A DNA stretch of 64,000 bases from Cryobacterium sp. Y82. Lineage in GTDB: Bacteria > Actinomycetota > Actinomycetes > Actinomycetales > Microbacteriaceae. Shown piece after piece: positions 9,244-18,084 of the stretch. Numbering within the stretch: the first letter of the stretch is position 1; every line of letters starts with the position of its first letter. The notes beneath the pieces are model-generated. The model saw nothing but the letters and a program-made list of their open reading frames with translations. It did not search any database and was not told the DNA's origin. Position numbers and translations under genes: made by a program. The stretch is from contig NZ_PJJJ01000037.1 of NCBI RefSeq assembly GCF_002929495.1, positions 210,930-274,929 of the forward strand, written 5' to 3'.

Positions 9244-9276
9244 AAAAAGGGAGGACCAACATGTGTTGGCCCTCCC
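9244..9276 (-). terminator. Intrinsic terminator of the alpha ribosomal operon
   Basis: A 12-pair stem (9249-9260 with 9265-9276, one G-T pair) around the loop ATGT is followed on the - strand by five T residues (9244-9248). It lies 12 bases after the rplQ stop and is a textbook Rho-independent terminator closing the S10-spc-alpha superoperon. Confidence 0.9.
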
Positions 9277-9288
9277 TTGCTGGTACTG

Positions 9289-9834
9289 CTACTTCTTGTC
9301 GGCCTCGTCGGTTGCTGCATCCTCGGCAACAACGTCTTCGGCTACGACGCCGTCAGCAACGACGGTCTCGTCGACGACAACGTCGTCAGCAATAACGTCG
9401 TCGACAACAACGTTCTCGGACCCGACGGGGGTCGCGGCAACGGTCGCGGTCTTGGAGCGCTTGACCTTGGGAACCAGGGGCTCGAGAACGAGCTCCATCT
9501 GCACCATGGAGGCGTTGTCGCCCTTGCGGAAACCGAGCTTGGTGATGCGGGTGTAACCGCCCTGACGCTCGTTGACCTGCGGGGCGATGACCGTGAACAG
9601 CTCGTGCACGACGGTCTTGTCGGTGATCGTCGCGAGAACGCGACGACGGGCGTGCAGGTCGCCGCGCTTGGCGAACTGCACCATGCGCTCGGCGAGCGGA
9701 CGCAGGCGCTTGGCACGGGTCTCGGTCGTCTTGATCGACTTGTGGGTGAACAGGGCCGCGGCCAGGTTCGCAAGCATGAGGCGCTCGTGCGCCGGGCCGC
9801 CACCGAGACGGGGGCCCTTTGTGGGCTTAGGCAT
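9289..9834 (-). CDS. rplQ: 50S ribosomal protein L17 with long C-terminal tail
   Basis: The first ~115 residues are standard L17 ([20 protein letters not shown], then [20 protein letters not shown]), which sits near the peptide exit tunnel. At 181 residues the protein is much longer than the ~120-130 usual in many bacteria. From about residue 135 it carries a low-complexity acidic Val/Asp/Ala tail (repeats of VVVDD, VVAED). The gene is last in the alpha operon, 50 bases after rpoA, and is followed at once by an intrinsic terminator. Confidence 0.97.
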   Translation of the reverse strand: MPKPTKGPRLGGGPAHERLMLANLAAALFTHKSIKTTETRAKRLRPLAERMVQFAKRGDLHARRRVLATITDKTVVHELFTVIAPQVNERQGGYTRITKLGFRKGDNASMVQMELVLEPLVPKVKRSKTATVAATPVGSENVVVDDVIADDVVVDETVVADGVVAEDVVAEDAATDEADKK

Positions 9835-9884
9835 TGGTAATCTCCAGTATCAAAAAATCGAAAGGCAGCGTTGAAGCGCGAGCC

Positions 9885-10874
9885 TTAGATGGTCTCTTCT
9901 TCGTAGCCGCTGTAGAAGTGTGCGCCGTCGAATCCGGGAACCGAATCCTTCAGGGACAGGCCGAGCTCGACGAGCTTGTCCTTCACTTCATCAACCGACT
10001 TCTGCCCGAAGTTGCGGATGTTCATCAGCTGGGTCTCCGAGAGGGCGACCAGTTCGCTGACGTTGTTGATGCCTTCGCGCTTGAGGCAGTTGTACGAGCG
10101 CACCGACAGGTCGAGGTCTTCGATCGGAACCGACAACTCGGTCGAAAGCACAGCGTCAACCGGCGCGGGGCCGATCTCGATGCCCTCTGCGGCGGTGTTG
10201 AGCTCACGAGCCAGACCGAACAGCTCGGTCAGGGTTCGGCCAGAGGATGCGATGGCGTCGCGGGGCGAGATAGCCGACTTGGTCTCCACGTCAACGACGA
10301 GGCGGTCGAAGTCAGTGCGCTCACCGGCACGAGTTGCCTCGACGCGGTAGGTCACCTTGAGCACGGGCGAGTAGATCGAGTCGACGGGAATCTGGCCGGC
10401 TTCGGAAAACTCGTTACGGTTCTGGGTGCTGGAGACGTAACCACGGCCACGCTCAATGGTCAGTTCGAGTTCGAACTTCGCCTTGTCGTTGAGGGTTGCG
10501 ATAACCAGTTCCGGGTTGTGCACCTCGACGCCGGCCGGAGCCGAGATGTCAGCGGCGGTAACCTGGCCGGCTCCCTGCTTGCGCAGGTAGGCGGTGATGG
10601 GCTCGTCGTGCTCGCTCGAGACGACGAGGCCCTTGATGTTCAGGATGATCTCGGTGACATCTTCCTTCACACCGGGAACGGTGCTGAACTCGTGCAGCAC
10701 ACCATCGATACGGATGCTGGTTACAGCAGCGCCCGGGATCGACGAGAGCAGAGTACGGCGAAGCGAGTTGCCGAGGGTGTAGCCGAAGCCAGGTTCGAGC
10801 GGCTCAATGATAAACCGTGAACGGAACTCCGAGATGTTCTCTTCGGTGAGCGTTGGACGCTGTGCAATAAGCAC
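9885..10874 (-). CDS. rpoA: DNA-directed RNA polymerase subunit alpha
   Basis: A 329-residue alpha subunit. The N-terminal assembly domain shows [25 protein letters not shown] near residues 27-51, followed by a flexible linker, and the C-terminal domain ([28 protein letters not shown]) binds UP elements and activators. It starts with GTG (GTG CTT ATT GCA). It stands between rpsK and rplQ; rpsD, which often precedes rpoA in Actinobacteria, is not here, and the 125-base gap before it carries a strong hairpin. Confidence 0.98.
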   Translation of the reverse strand: MLIAQRPTLTEENISEFRSRFIIEPLEPGFGYTLGNSLRRTLLSSIPGAAVTSIRIDGVLHEFSTVPGVKEDVTEIILNIKGLVVSSEHDEPITAYLRKQGAGQVTAADISAPAGVEVHNPELVIATLNDKAKFELELTIERGRGYVSSTQNRNEFSEAGQIPVDSIYSPVLKVTYRVEATRAGERTDFDRLVVDVETKSAISPRDAIASSGRTLTELFGLARELNTAAEGIEIGPAPVDAVLSTELSVPIEDLDLSVRSYNCLKREGINNVSELVALSETQLMNIRNFGQKSVDEVKDKLVELGLSLKDSVPGFDGAHFYSGYEEETI

Positions 10875-10953
10875 TGTTGATTCCTTTCGGCTAAGTGTCC
10901 GCTATATGACACTTGCAATGACGAGAGAGTGAAAAGTGAAAGAAAAGAGTTCC

Positions 10954-10981
10954 GACGGGCCCGGCTACAGCCGAGCCCGTC
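10954..10981 (-). other. Stem-loop between rpsK and rpoA
   Basis: GACGGGC (10954-10960) pairs with GCCCGTC (10975-10981) and, after a C-A mismatch, CGGCT pairs with AGCCG around a two-base gap. On the - strand the hairpin is followed by a T-rich but interrupted stretch (CTCTTTTCTTTC), so it could be a partial terminator or a processing/stability element setting the rpoA:rpsK ratio. Confidence 0.6.
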
Positions 10982-10999
10982 GAGATGACAGCGTGTGCT

Positions 11000-11398
11000 T
11001 TAGACGCGGCGGCGCTTCGGCGGACGGCATCCGTTGTGAGCCTGGGGCGTCACGTCGTTGATCGAACCGACCTCGAGGCCAGCGGCCTGCAGTGAACGGA
11101 TCGCAGTCTCGCGGCCTGAGCCGGGTCCCTTGACGAAGACGTCAACCTTCTTCATGCCGTGTTCCTGCGCCTGGCGGGCGGCCGACTCGGCGGCCAACTG
11201 TGCGGCGAAAGGGGTCGACTTGCGCGAACCCTTGAAACCAACCTGGCCCGACGAGGCCCAGCTGATGACGGCTCCGGTCGTGTCGGTGATCGACACGATC
11301 GTGTTGTTGAAGGTGCTCTTGATGTGGGCCTGGCCCACAGCAACGTTCTTCTTTTCTTTCTTACGCGGCTTCCGTACGGCCGACTTGGGTTGTGCCAT
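11000..11398 (-). CDS. rpsK: 30S ribosomal protein S11
   Basis: A 132-residue S11 with the conserved central part ([39 protein letters not shown]) and the C-terminal basic end [12 protein letters not shown]11 forms part of the platform of the small subunit and lines the E-site mRNA path. It lies 46 bases after rpsM in the alpha operon. Start is ATG. Length is normal. Confidence 0.98.
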   Translation of the reverse strand: MAQPKSAVRKPRKKEKKNVAVGQAHIKSTFNNTIVSITDTTGAVISWASSGQVGFKGSRKSTPFAAQLAAESAARQAQEHGMKKVDVFVKGPGSGRETAIRSLQAAGLEVGSINDVTPQAHNGCRPPKRRRV

Positions 11399-11444
11399 GA
11401 ATTTCTCCTGAATCCTAAAGGCGTTAGCGGGCTAGGCCGGGGGC

Positions 11445-11819
11445 CTAGCGCGCCTTCTTCTTGCCGGCTACGGTGCGCTTCGGGCCCTTACGGGTGCGAG
11501 CGTTGGTCTTGGTGCGCTGACCGCGAACGGGCAGGCCCTTGCGGTGGCGAATGCCCTCGTAGCTGCCAATTTCAACCTTGCGGCGGATGTCAGCGGCAAC
11601 CTCACGGCGGAGGTCACCCTCAACCTTGAAGGTACCCTCGACGTAGTCGCGGAGAAGGACGAGCTGGTCGTCGCTCAAATCCTTGACGCGGATGTTTCCG
11701 TCGATTCCAGTGTCGGCGAGGGTCTTGAGGGCCCTCGTACGGCCAACACCGTAAATGTAAGTCAATGCAACTTCCACGCGCTTATCGCGCGGGATGTCGA
11801 CGCCGGCTAGACGTGCCAT
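11445..11819 (-). CDS. rpsM: 30S ribosomal protein S13
   Basis: I placed the start at the ATG at 11819 ([20 protein letters not shown]), which gives the standard 124 residues; an upstream in-frame start would add 15 atypical residues. S13 contacts the large subunit (bridge B1) and the P-site tRNA through its basic C-terminal tail ([20 protein letters not shown]). It follows rpmJ after a 143-base gap and precedes rpsK. Confidence 0.97.
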   Translation of the reverse strand: MARLAGVDIPRDKRVEVALTYIYGVGRTRALKTLADTGIDGNIRVKDLSDDQLVLLRDYVEGTFKVEGDLRREVAADIRRKVEIGSYEGIRHRKGLPVRGQRTKTNARTRKGPKRTVAGKKKAR

Positions 11820-11962
11820 TGTGTCTCCTGTTAGTGATGGAGGTCTGTAACAGCTCCTGTACATCGGCCTCCAGCCGATGGTGTCACCCCGAAGGGCTCC
11901 CGGAACTGCTATCTATATCTATTACTGCAGGTAAATCTCGAAGCGACGAGTCGCGACGCGAT

Positions 11963-12076
11963 CTAACCCTGGCGCTGCTTGTGACGCGGGTTCTCGCAAA
12001 TGACCATCACGTTGCCGTTACGGCGGATGACCTTGCACTTGTCACAGATCTTTTTGACGCTGGGCTTGACCTTCAT
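11963..12076 (-). CDS. rpmJ: 50S ribosomal protein L36 (zinc-binding form)
   Basis: A 37-residue frame encodes [20 protein letters not shown] and ends [12 protein letters not shown]. The three Cys (CDKC and the later C) plus His are the zinc ligands of the C+ form of L36, so this is the zinc-dependent paralogue that is replaced in zinc starvation by a C- copy in many Actinobacteria. It lies between infA and rpsM, its usual place. Confidence 0.96.
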   Translation of the reverse strand: MKVKPSVKKICDKCKVIRRNGNVMVICENPRHKQRQG

Positions 12077-12144
12077 GGTAATTCCTTGTTTTTTCGCTGT
12101 CTTCGTACCCTCGGGATGCCGAGGGCCGTTACTTACAGCAGCCG

Positions 12145-12366
12145 TTACTTGTAGCGGTAGACGATCCGGCCACGGGTCAGATCGTAAGGACTCAACTCAA
12201 CGATCACGCGGTCCTCCGGGAGGATACGGATGTAGTGCTGACGCATCTTGCCCGAGATGTGGGCAAGAACTCGGTGGCCGTTTGACAGCTCAACGCGAAA
12301 CATCGCGTTGGGCAGAGCTTCGACTACTGCGCCCTCGATTTCGATGACACCGTCTTTTTTGGCCAT
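12145..12366 (-). CDS. infA: Translation initiation factor IF-1
   Basis: The 73-residue protein [20 protein letters not shown]... is a single S1-like OB fold of the normal IF-1 length. It binds the A site of the 30S subunit during initiation. The ATG at 12366 is preferred over in-frame codons further up because it gives the universally conserved N-terminus. It is the first gene of this alpha-operon segment; a promoter-like pair lies about 90 bases upstream, which fits with its separation from map by the mannitol island. Confidence 0.98.
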   Translation of the reverse strand: MAKKDGVIEIEGAVVEALPNAMFRVELSNGHRVLAHISGKMRQHYIRILPEDRVIVELSPYDLTRGRIVYRYK

Positions 12367-12456
12367 ACCCTCACTGTCGCTCTGTATTGATTGCTGGTCA
12401 TGCGGGATTGATGTACGGACACGCCCGAAAAGGGCGACACCAGACACCAAGGATCA

Positions 12457-12486
12457 ATCTTATGGTATGAGATTGCCTTTTGGCAA
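12457..12486 (-). promoter_or_regulatory. Probable promoter of infA-rpmJ-rpsM-rpsK-rpoA-rplQ
   Basis: On the - strand TTGCCA (12486-12481) and TAAGAT (12462-12457) are separated by 18 bases, a good housekeeping sigma-factor match. It lies just after the mtlD stop. The transcript would have a leader of about 85 nt containing a CGCCC/GGGCG hairpin (12422-12436). Confidence 0.55.
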
Positions 12487-12493
12487 TTCAGTC

Positions 12494-13642
12494 CTATAAT
12501 CCCTGCGCGCGTCTTACTTCGAGCACGACCGACGCGAAGAGTGGATGCGCCGCATCGAGCCCGCAGACCTGCAGAACCGCGTACTCCGCGCTTTCGGCCC
12601 GGAGCATCCGTTGCAGCTCGACGCTCTGCTCGTCGGCCGCAACGTCAAAGCGCAGCAGCGCACCGATGGCGCCCAAGAGCGCCTCTGGCCTGATGCCGGA
12701 TTCGATCAATTCCGCGGCCGGGCCGATGAACCGCTCGTTGCGGCCAAGTTTGCGCAGGGGCTGGCGGCCCACTCGTTCGACGGTATCGAGCAGGGCTGGG
12801 TTGCTGAACCGAACGAGGATCTTTTCACGGTAGGCGCGCTGGGCGTCCTTGTCGAGTCCGTGCTTGGCAACCAGCAGCGCCGACGTCTCTTCGAGCACGG
12901 CGCGGGCGGCCGCCACGACGGCCGGCACGTCGAGCGCCTCGGCTATCGTGTTGACGCCGGCCCGGCTGCCCAGGTAGGCAATGGTGGCGTGCCCGGTGTT
13001 CACCGTGAAGAGCTTGCGCTCTATATAGGGAAGGAGGTTGTTCACGAACGTGGCTCCCGGAATGACCGGAACAGCATCGCCGAATGCGCCGCGTTCGATG
13101 ACCCATTCGTAGAAGGCCTCCACCGTCACCGTGAGGCCCGCATCCGCTGCCTGGTTGGGCACGATGCGGTCGACGGCAGTATTCGCGAAGGCGGCGCGCG
13201 ACGAGACGGCCGGCCAGTCGGCACCGGTCACGTGGCTGTGCACGTGCTCGGCGAGCAGGTCGGTGGCGTTGATGGCGTTCTCACACGCCATCACGGCGAG
13301 CGGCGGCAGCGACGCTTCCCGGAGCGTTAGCCCGGCCGCGATGAGCGGGGCAACGAACTTGAGGATGTTCGGTCCGACGGCCGTCGTCACGACGTCGGCG
13401 GTGGCGATCTCGTCGATCAGCGCCTCGCTGTCGGTAGCGCTGTTGATGGCGCGGAACCCCTGCACCGTGTGCTGGCGGGCCCCCTCCCCCTTCTCGTGCA
13501 CCTCATAGCTGGGTGCGGCGTGCAGCGCGTCGATGAGGGTCGAATTCACGTCAGCGAAGACCACCTCGTACCCGGCTTCGTGCAGCAGGAGTCCGACGAA
13601 GCCGCGCCCGATGTTGCCCGCGCCGAAGTGAATGGCCTTCAT
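12494..13642 (-). CDS. mtlD: Mannitol-1-phosphate 5-dehydrogenase
   Basis: The 382-residue protein begins [20 protein letters not shown], the Rossmann GxGxxGxG of polyol-specific long-chain dehydrogenases, and has normal MtlD length. It oxidises mannitol-1-phosphate to fructose-6-phosphate with NAD+ in the cytoplasm, delivering the PTS product to glycolysis. Its start overlaps the mtlF stop (ATGA), so it is the last gene of the six-gene PTS operon. A small ATTGCC/GGCAAT hairpin (12474-12489) follows without a T-run. Confidence 0.96.
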   Translation of the reverse strand: MKAIHFGAGNIGRGFVGLLLHEAGYEVVFADVNSTLIDALHAAPSYEVHEKGEGARQHTVQGFRAINSATDSEALIDEIATADVVTTAVGPNILKFVAPLIAAGLTLREASLPPLAVMACENAINATDLLAEHVHSHVTGADWPAVSSRAAFANTAVDRIVPNQAADAGLTVTVEAFYEWVIERGAFGDAVPVIPGATFVNNLLPYIERKLFTVNTGHATIAYLGSRAGVNTIAEALDVPAVVAAARAVLEETSALLVAKHGLDKDAQRAYREKILVRFSNPALLDTVERVGRQPLRKLGRNERFIGPAAELIESGIRPEALLGAIGALLRFDVAADEQSVELQRMLRAESAEYAVLQVCGLDAAHPLFASVVLEVRRAQGL

Positions 13643-14076
13643 TCTGCGTTGACCTCCTCAAGGAGGGCGAAAATTTCTTCGGCCGAGGCGGCGTCGATGA
13701 GTTTGGCCACCTCGTCTTCGTCGGAGAACACGATGGCGATCTTGGAGAGGATCTCGAGGTGCTCGTTGTTGAGCCCCGCGATACCCACGGCGAAACGCAC
13801 CGGCTGGCCGTTCCAATCGATCGGCTCGGCGTAGCGCACGAGCGACAGGGCGGAGCGCAGGATCGATTCTTTCGCGTCGTTCGTGCCGTGCGGGATGGCG
13901 AGGAAGTTGCCCATGTACGTCGAAACGGATGCTTCGCGCTCAAACATGGACGCCACGTAGTCGTCGCTCACGGCGCCGGACGCCACGAGGAGGCCACCGG
14001 CCTCGCGAATCGCCTCGTCGCGCGTGCGGGCCGTTCCGCGGGCAATCAGGTTGCGGGGTTCGAGGATCTGGCTCAT
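13639..14076 (-). CDS. mtlF: PTS mannitol-specific EIIA component
   Basis: The start at 14076 gives a 145-residue EIIA of the fructose/mannitol fold, preceded by an overlapping mtlA stop (ATGA). The phosphoryl-accepting residue is His63 in [10 protein letters not shown]. It takes phosphate from HPr-His and passes it to the Cys of the IIB domain of MtlA. MtlA here lacks its own IIA domain, so this separate protein is needed. Both junctions are translationally coupled (mtlA-mtlF-mtlD). Confidence 0.95.
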   Translation of the reverse strand: MSQILEPRNLIARGTARTRDEAIREAGGLLVASGAVSDDYVASMFEREASVSTYMGNFLAIPHGTNDAKESILRSALSLVRYAEPIDWNGQPVRFAVGIAGLNNEHLEILSKIAIVFSDEDEVAKLIDAASAEEIFALLEEVNAE

Positions 14077-15563
14077 GAGGTGACTCCTTCGTTGGTCTGG
14101 TGTTCGAGCATGCCCACGACTTCGTCGTACTTCGGGCTGTTCATGAAATTGTCGACGGAGACATGCACGGAGTCGGGTGACTTGGCCCGCGCACGGTCGG
14201 TCAGGTCCTGGTGCGTGATGACGAGATCGGCGCTGCCGTCGAGGTTGGCGATGGCCTGGTTGGTCACGGTGATTCCCGCGATGCCGGCCTTCTTGATCTT
14301 GTTGCGCAGCACGGAGGCGCCCATCGCACTCGAGCCCATGCCGGCGTCGCACGCGAACACGATGTTGCGGAGGTCGCGGGTGGGGGCATTGTCGCCGGCC
14401 GCGGCATCCGTTGCGGTGGAGCCAACGAGGCTGCCGAGTACCGAACTGGCTTTGCCCTTGTTTGCCTCGGTCTTCGCCACGGCGGCGGTCAGGTCGAGAC
14501 CGGCGCCCTCAGCGAGGTCGCGGCGACGGCTGGCGCGCAGGATGACGGCGGCGATCAGGAAGGAGACCGCTGCCGCACCGATGACCGACAAGATGACGCC
14601 GATGTAGCTCTCGGGCGACGTCTGGAAGAGCACGGCGAAGATACTGCCGGGCGAGGCGGGAGCGCGCAAGCCGGTGGCGAACGCCACGTTGATGGCCACA
14701 CCGGTCATGCCGCCGCCGATGGCGGCCAGGATGAGAATCGGCTTCATGAGCACGTAGGGGAAGTAGATCTCGTGGATGCCGCCGAGGAACTGGATGATGA
14801 TTGCGCCGGGCGCGCTGGCCCGGGCAATACCGGTTCCGAAGAAGGTGAACGCGAGCAGGATGCCCAGTCCGGGGCCGGGGTTGGCCTCGAGCAGGAACAA
14901 AATCGACTTGCCGGTGTCGGATACCTGCTGCACGCCGAGCGGGGTGAGCACGCCGTGGTTGATGGCGTTGTTGAGGAAGAGGATCTTGCCCGGTTCGATC
15001 AGGATGCTCGCGAGGGGCAGTAATCCGTTGGCGATCAGAAAGTCGACACCGGTTTCGAGCAGTTTGCTCAGCCCGATTACGAGCGGGGCGATACCGACGA
15101 ACGCGCCGAGGGCGAGGATGGCACCGAGGATTCCAGCCGTGAAGTTGTTCACGAGCATCTCGAAGCCGGCCTTGACCTTGCCCTCCCAGATGCTGTCGAC
15201 CTTCTTGAGCAGGTAGGCAGCGAGCGGGCCCACGATCATTGCTCCGATGAACATCGGAATGCTGCTGCCGACGATTACACCCATCGTGGCGATCGTGGCG
15301 ACCACGCCACCGCGGGTGTCATAAATCATGCGACCACCCGTGTTGGCGATCAAAAGCGGCAGCATGTAGATGATCATCGGGTCGACGAGGGTTGCGAACG
15401 TCTCGTTGGGGGTCCATCCGGTGGGGATGAACAGCGCGGTGATCAGCCCCCATGCGATGAAGGCGGGAATGTTGGGCATGACCATTCCGCTGAGGAATGT
15501 GCCAAAGCGCTGCACGTGCACACGAGTGCCCGTTCGCTTGGTGTCGGCTGACGTCGTCGTCAT
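14073..15563 (-). CDS. mtlA: PTS mannitol-specific EIICB component
   Basis: The 496-residue membrane protein has an N-terminal IIC translocation domain (about residues 20-345; GMVMPNIPAFIAWGLITALF, the long loop with NNAINHGVLTPLG) and a C-terminal IIB domain with the phospho-cysteine Cys405 in FACDAGMGSSAMG. It imports mannitol while phosphorylating it. No IIA domain is present; that function is the separate mtlF gene. The start overlaps the stop of the EI gene (ATGA), an uncommon direct coupling of a sugar permease to the general PTS enzyme. Confidence 0.96.
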   Translation of the reverse strand: MTTTSADTKRTGTRVHVQRFGTFLSGMVMPNIPAFIAWGLITALFIPTGWTPNETFATLVDPMIIYMLPLLIANTGGRMIYDTRGGVVATIATMGVIVGSSIPMFIGAMIVGPLAAYLLKKVDSIWEGKVKAGFEMLVNNFTAGILGAILALGAFVGIAPLVIGLSKLLETGVDFLIANGLLPLASILIEPGKILFLNNAINHGVLTPLGVQQVSDTGKSILFLLEANPGPGLGILLAFTFFGTGIARASAPGAIIIQFLGGIHEIYFPYVLMKPILILAAIGGGMTGVAINVAFATGLRAPASPGSIFAVLFQTSPESYIGVILSVIGAAAVSFLIAAVILRASRRRDLAEGAGLDLTAAVAKTEANKGKASSVLGSLVGSTATDAAAGDNAPTRDLRNIVFACDAGMGSSAMGASVLRNKIKKAGIAGITVTNQAIANLDGSADLVITHQDLTDRARAKSPDSVHVSVDNFMNSPKYDEVVGMLEHQTNEGVTS

Positions 15564-17275
15564 TTCAGTACCTTTCTAGGGTGTGCTGCACGGGAAGGTT
15601 CGGAACGAGAAGATGAATCAAGAAATGTGGCGGCCATGGTCGTGACCGCTTCGCGAGCGGATGCCGCATCCTCGGCGTCGAGGGCAAGCTCGGCCAACAG
15701 CCGGGCCTGCTCGCTCGTGAAGTCCGCCAGGGTCGCCCGCACGTCGGCGAGGGCTGAAGCCGACATCGAGAGGCTCGTTGCGCCCAGGCCGACGAGCACC
15801 ACGGCGAGCAGCGGATCCGCGGCGGCCTCACCGCACACCCCGACGGGCTTGCCGAGCTCGGCACCGGCGGCACCGACCTCGGCCACCAGGCGCAGTACCG
15901 CGGGGTTCCACGGGTCCTGGAATGCGGCCACGGAGCCGAGCAGGCGGTCGGCTGCGAGCGTGTACTGGGTGAGGTCGTTCGTGCCGATCGAGGCAAAGTC
16001 GGCGTGCCGCAGGATGCGATCGGCGAGAAGCGCGGCGGCGGGGATCTCGACCATCACCCCGGCGGTCTTGAGCCCGAGCTCGCGCGCGAGTGCCACGAAG
16101 TAGCGGGTCTCCTCCACGGTGGCGACCATCGGGGCCATTACCCACAGGTCAGCCTCGGTGGCGGCGTCCGCCTGGGCGAGCGCTTCCAGTTGGTCGCGCA
16201 GTATCTGCTCGGATGCACGCAGCGCGCGCAGCCCCCGCAGGCCGAGGGCCGGGTTTTCTTCGCGGGCGTCGTTGAGGAAGGCCAGCGGCTTGTCCGCCCC
16301 GGCATCCAATGCACGGACCACGACCTTCTTGCCGGGGAAGGCGCGCAGCATCCGCTCGTATTCGAAGCGCTGCTCGGCCACGGTCGGCGCGGTGACGGCG
16401 TCGAGAAACAGAAATTCGGTGCGGAACAGGCCAACGCCCTCCGCGCCGAGGGCGACGGCCGCGGCCGCTCCGTCGGCCGACCCGAGGTTCGACAGAAGCG
16501 GAATCGGGGTACCATCCGCGAGGCGGCCCGGTGACACCGGCGCGAGCGCGTGGGCGGCCCGAGCGGCCACACATGCGTGCGCCTGGGAGAGTTGCTCGGC
16601 ACTGGGTGATGTGATCACCAGGTTGTTCGCGGCGTCCAAAATGACCTCGTCGCCATCGGTGAGGTCCGCCGCATCGACCGCGCGCACGATGGCCACAATG
16701 GACTTTTCGCGGGCCAGGATCGCGGTGTGCGAGGTGGGGCCCCCGTCGAGGGTGATCAGGCCGAGTACCTGGCCGAGGTCGAGGGTTGCAGTGTCGGCCG
16801 GAGCCAGGTCGCGAGCTACGAGGATGAACGGCTGTCCCCGGTCGGGCACCCCGGGCGCCGCGACTCCAGAGAGACGTGCGACGACGCGCTGCGAGACGTC
16901 GTCGAGGTCGCCCGCTCGCTCTGCCATGTAGCCGCCGAGCTCGGTCAGCATGTTACGGAAGGCCGCGAAGGCCTCGAAGACCGCCCGTTCTGCCGTCGCG
17001 CCAGCGGCAAGCCGCAGCGTGACGTCATCAACGAGGCTGGGGTCTTCGGCCATCATGGACTGGGCCTCGAGTACCTCGCCGGCCACTCCGCCGGCCCGCT
17101 TCGCGCGGGCGAGGAGGTCGGCTGCAACGGCGCCGAGGGCTTCGGTGACGCGGTCGCCCTCCTCCGCCGGCGTCAGAGCGCTGGGCGCGGCGACGGGGTC
17201 GGGCAGCGGGTCGGACATGCGCACGACACGGCCCACAACGACACCCTGACCGATTCCGATTCCCTGCAGTTCCAT
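15560..17275 (-). CDS. ptsI: Phosphoenolpyruvate-protein phosphotransferase (PTS enzyme I)
   Basis: A 571-residue EI. The phosphohistidine is His183 in GGPTSHTAILAREK, and the C-terminal PEP-binding TIM barrel shows GTNDLTQYTLAADR and the active Cys in KPVGVCGEAAADP. EI autophosphorylates from PEP and charges HPr, driving all PTS sugars. It lies between ptsH and mtlA in one operon, nine bases after the HPr stop. The final ~20 residues (Ser/Arg/Pro-rich) look like a non-conserved tail. Confidence 0.96.
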   Translation of the reverse strand: MELQGIGIGQGVVVGRVVRMSDPLPDPVAAPSALTPAEEGDRVTEALGAVAADLLARAKRAGGVAGEVLEAQSMMAEDPSLVDDVTLRLAAGATAERAVFEAFAAFRNMLTELGGYMAERAGDLDDVSQRVVARLSGVAAPGVPDRGQPFILVARDLAPADTATLDLGQVLGLITLDGGPTSHTAILAREKSIVAIVRAVDAADLTDGDEVILDAANNLVITSPSAEQLSQAHACVAARAAHALAPVSPGRLADGTPIPLLSNLGSADGAAAAVALGAEGVGLFRTEFLFLDAVTAPTVAEQRFEYERMLRAFPGKKVVVRALDAGADKPLAFLNDAREENPALGLRGLRALRASEQILRDQLEALAQADAATEADLWVMAPMVATVEETRYFVALARELGLKTAGVMVEIPAAALLADRILRHADFASIGTNDLTQYTLAADRLLGSVAAFQDPWNPAVLRLVAEVGAAGAELGKPVGVCGEAAADPLLAVVLVGLGATSLSMSASALADVRATLADFTSEQARLLAELALDAEDAASAREAVTTMAATFLDSSSRSEPSRAAHPRKVLK

Positions 17276-17284
17276 GCGCAGCCC

Positions 17285-17551
17285 CTAAGCGTCGTGGTCG
17301 ACGAGCAGCAGCCGGGCCAGCTCGTCGAGGATTGTCTCGGCCGTGTCCCCGTCGGCTGCAAGGGTGACCTCGTCACCGTGGCCGATGCCGAGAGAGATGA
17401 TGCCGAGAATGCTCGCGGCGTTGACGGTCTTGCCGCCGGTCTTGGTGAGCGTAATGGGGACACCCGCAGCCGCGGCGGCCTGGCTGAAAAGTTTCGCCGG
17501 ACGAGCGTGCAGTCCGTGGGTCGATCCGATGAGAACGGTGCGTTCGAGCAT
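17285..17551 (-). CDS. ptsH: Phosphocarrier protein HPr
   Basis: The start at 17551 gives 88 residues, the standard HPr size. His15 in GLHARPA accepts phosphate from EI and passes it to EIIA domains. The Ser that HPr kinase modifies in Firmicutes is present as Ser47 (NAASILG), one residue later than usual; HPr kinase is generally absent from Actinobacteria, so this Ser may be unused. The gene lies between the orphan IIB and ptsI. Confidence 0.95.
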   Translation of the reverse strand: MLERTVLIGSTHGLHARPAKLFSQAAAAAGVPITLTKTGGKTVNAASILGIISLGIGHGDEVTLAADGDTAETILDELARLLLVDHDA

Positions 17552-17613
17552 TGCGGTACCTTTCGTTGCGTGTGCGTTATGCGGCAGGTGCTGGGAGTAC
17601 TGGTCTGCCACAG

Positions 17614-17925
17614 TCATGAACGTGTGCTGGCCGTTGCGAGGGCCAGGTCGAGGGCCTCTTCGCCATCGCGAGCGCTGAAGACCGTCGCGGGCATCAAGCT
17701 GGCCAGCACGCCGGCCACTGCGGCTTGCTGCTGGATCTGGGCGAACATCCCTTGCAGATGCGGACCCACGAGAAGCACATCGATGACCGGCAGCATGCTC
17801 GCCAGATCGGATTCGCTTCCGGCGGTCACGTGAGCGGACATCCCACGGGCCGCCGCGCTCCTGCGTAGCCGCAGCGCCACGAACGTGCTGGACGCACCGG
17901 CACCACACACAATATGAATCCTCAT
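17614..17925 (-). CDS. Orphan PTS EIIB-like protein
   Basis: Starting at the ATG at 17925, which has an AAGGG site before it, the protein has 103 residues. It begins MRIHIVCGAGASSTFVALRL, the Cys-containing phosphate loop of PTS IIB domains of the lactose/cellobiose fold, followed by a Rossmann-like beta-alpha pattern (VIDVLLVGPHLQ). It is the first gene of the PTS operon and has no matching IIC here. It may relay phosphate to a permease elsewhere, or signal PTS state to the PRD regulator. The function is inferred from fold only. Confidence 0.75.
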   Translation of the reverse strand: MRIHIVCGAGASSTFVALRLRRSAAARGMSAHVTAGSESDLASMLPVIDVLLVGPHLQGMFAQIQQQAAVAGVLASLMPATVFSARDGEEALDLALATASTRS

Positions 17926-17953
17926 CGATTCACCCTTTCGTCGTCGACGCACA

Positions 17954-17973
17954 GCAGACTTGTTACAGTCTGC
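17954..17973. promoter_or_regulatory. Palindromic operator candidate for the PRD regulator
   Basis: GCAGACT and AGTCTGC form an inverted repeat with a 6-base spacer, and a further CAGACT follows at 17997-18002. They lie in the 159-base divergent region between the PTS operon and its regulator. MtlR-type activators bind in such regions (family knowledge). A -10-like TAAGAT for the regulator is at 18040-18045. Confidence 0.5.
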
Positions 17974-18084
17974 CGGGCACCCCTTCCGGGGGCCACCAGA
18001 CTCATTGCCGCACCCCCGGAAACCCTCGGGTTCGGCAGATAAGATCTACTCGATGGGACCGCGCACGACACAGAACAAGGCACA

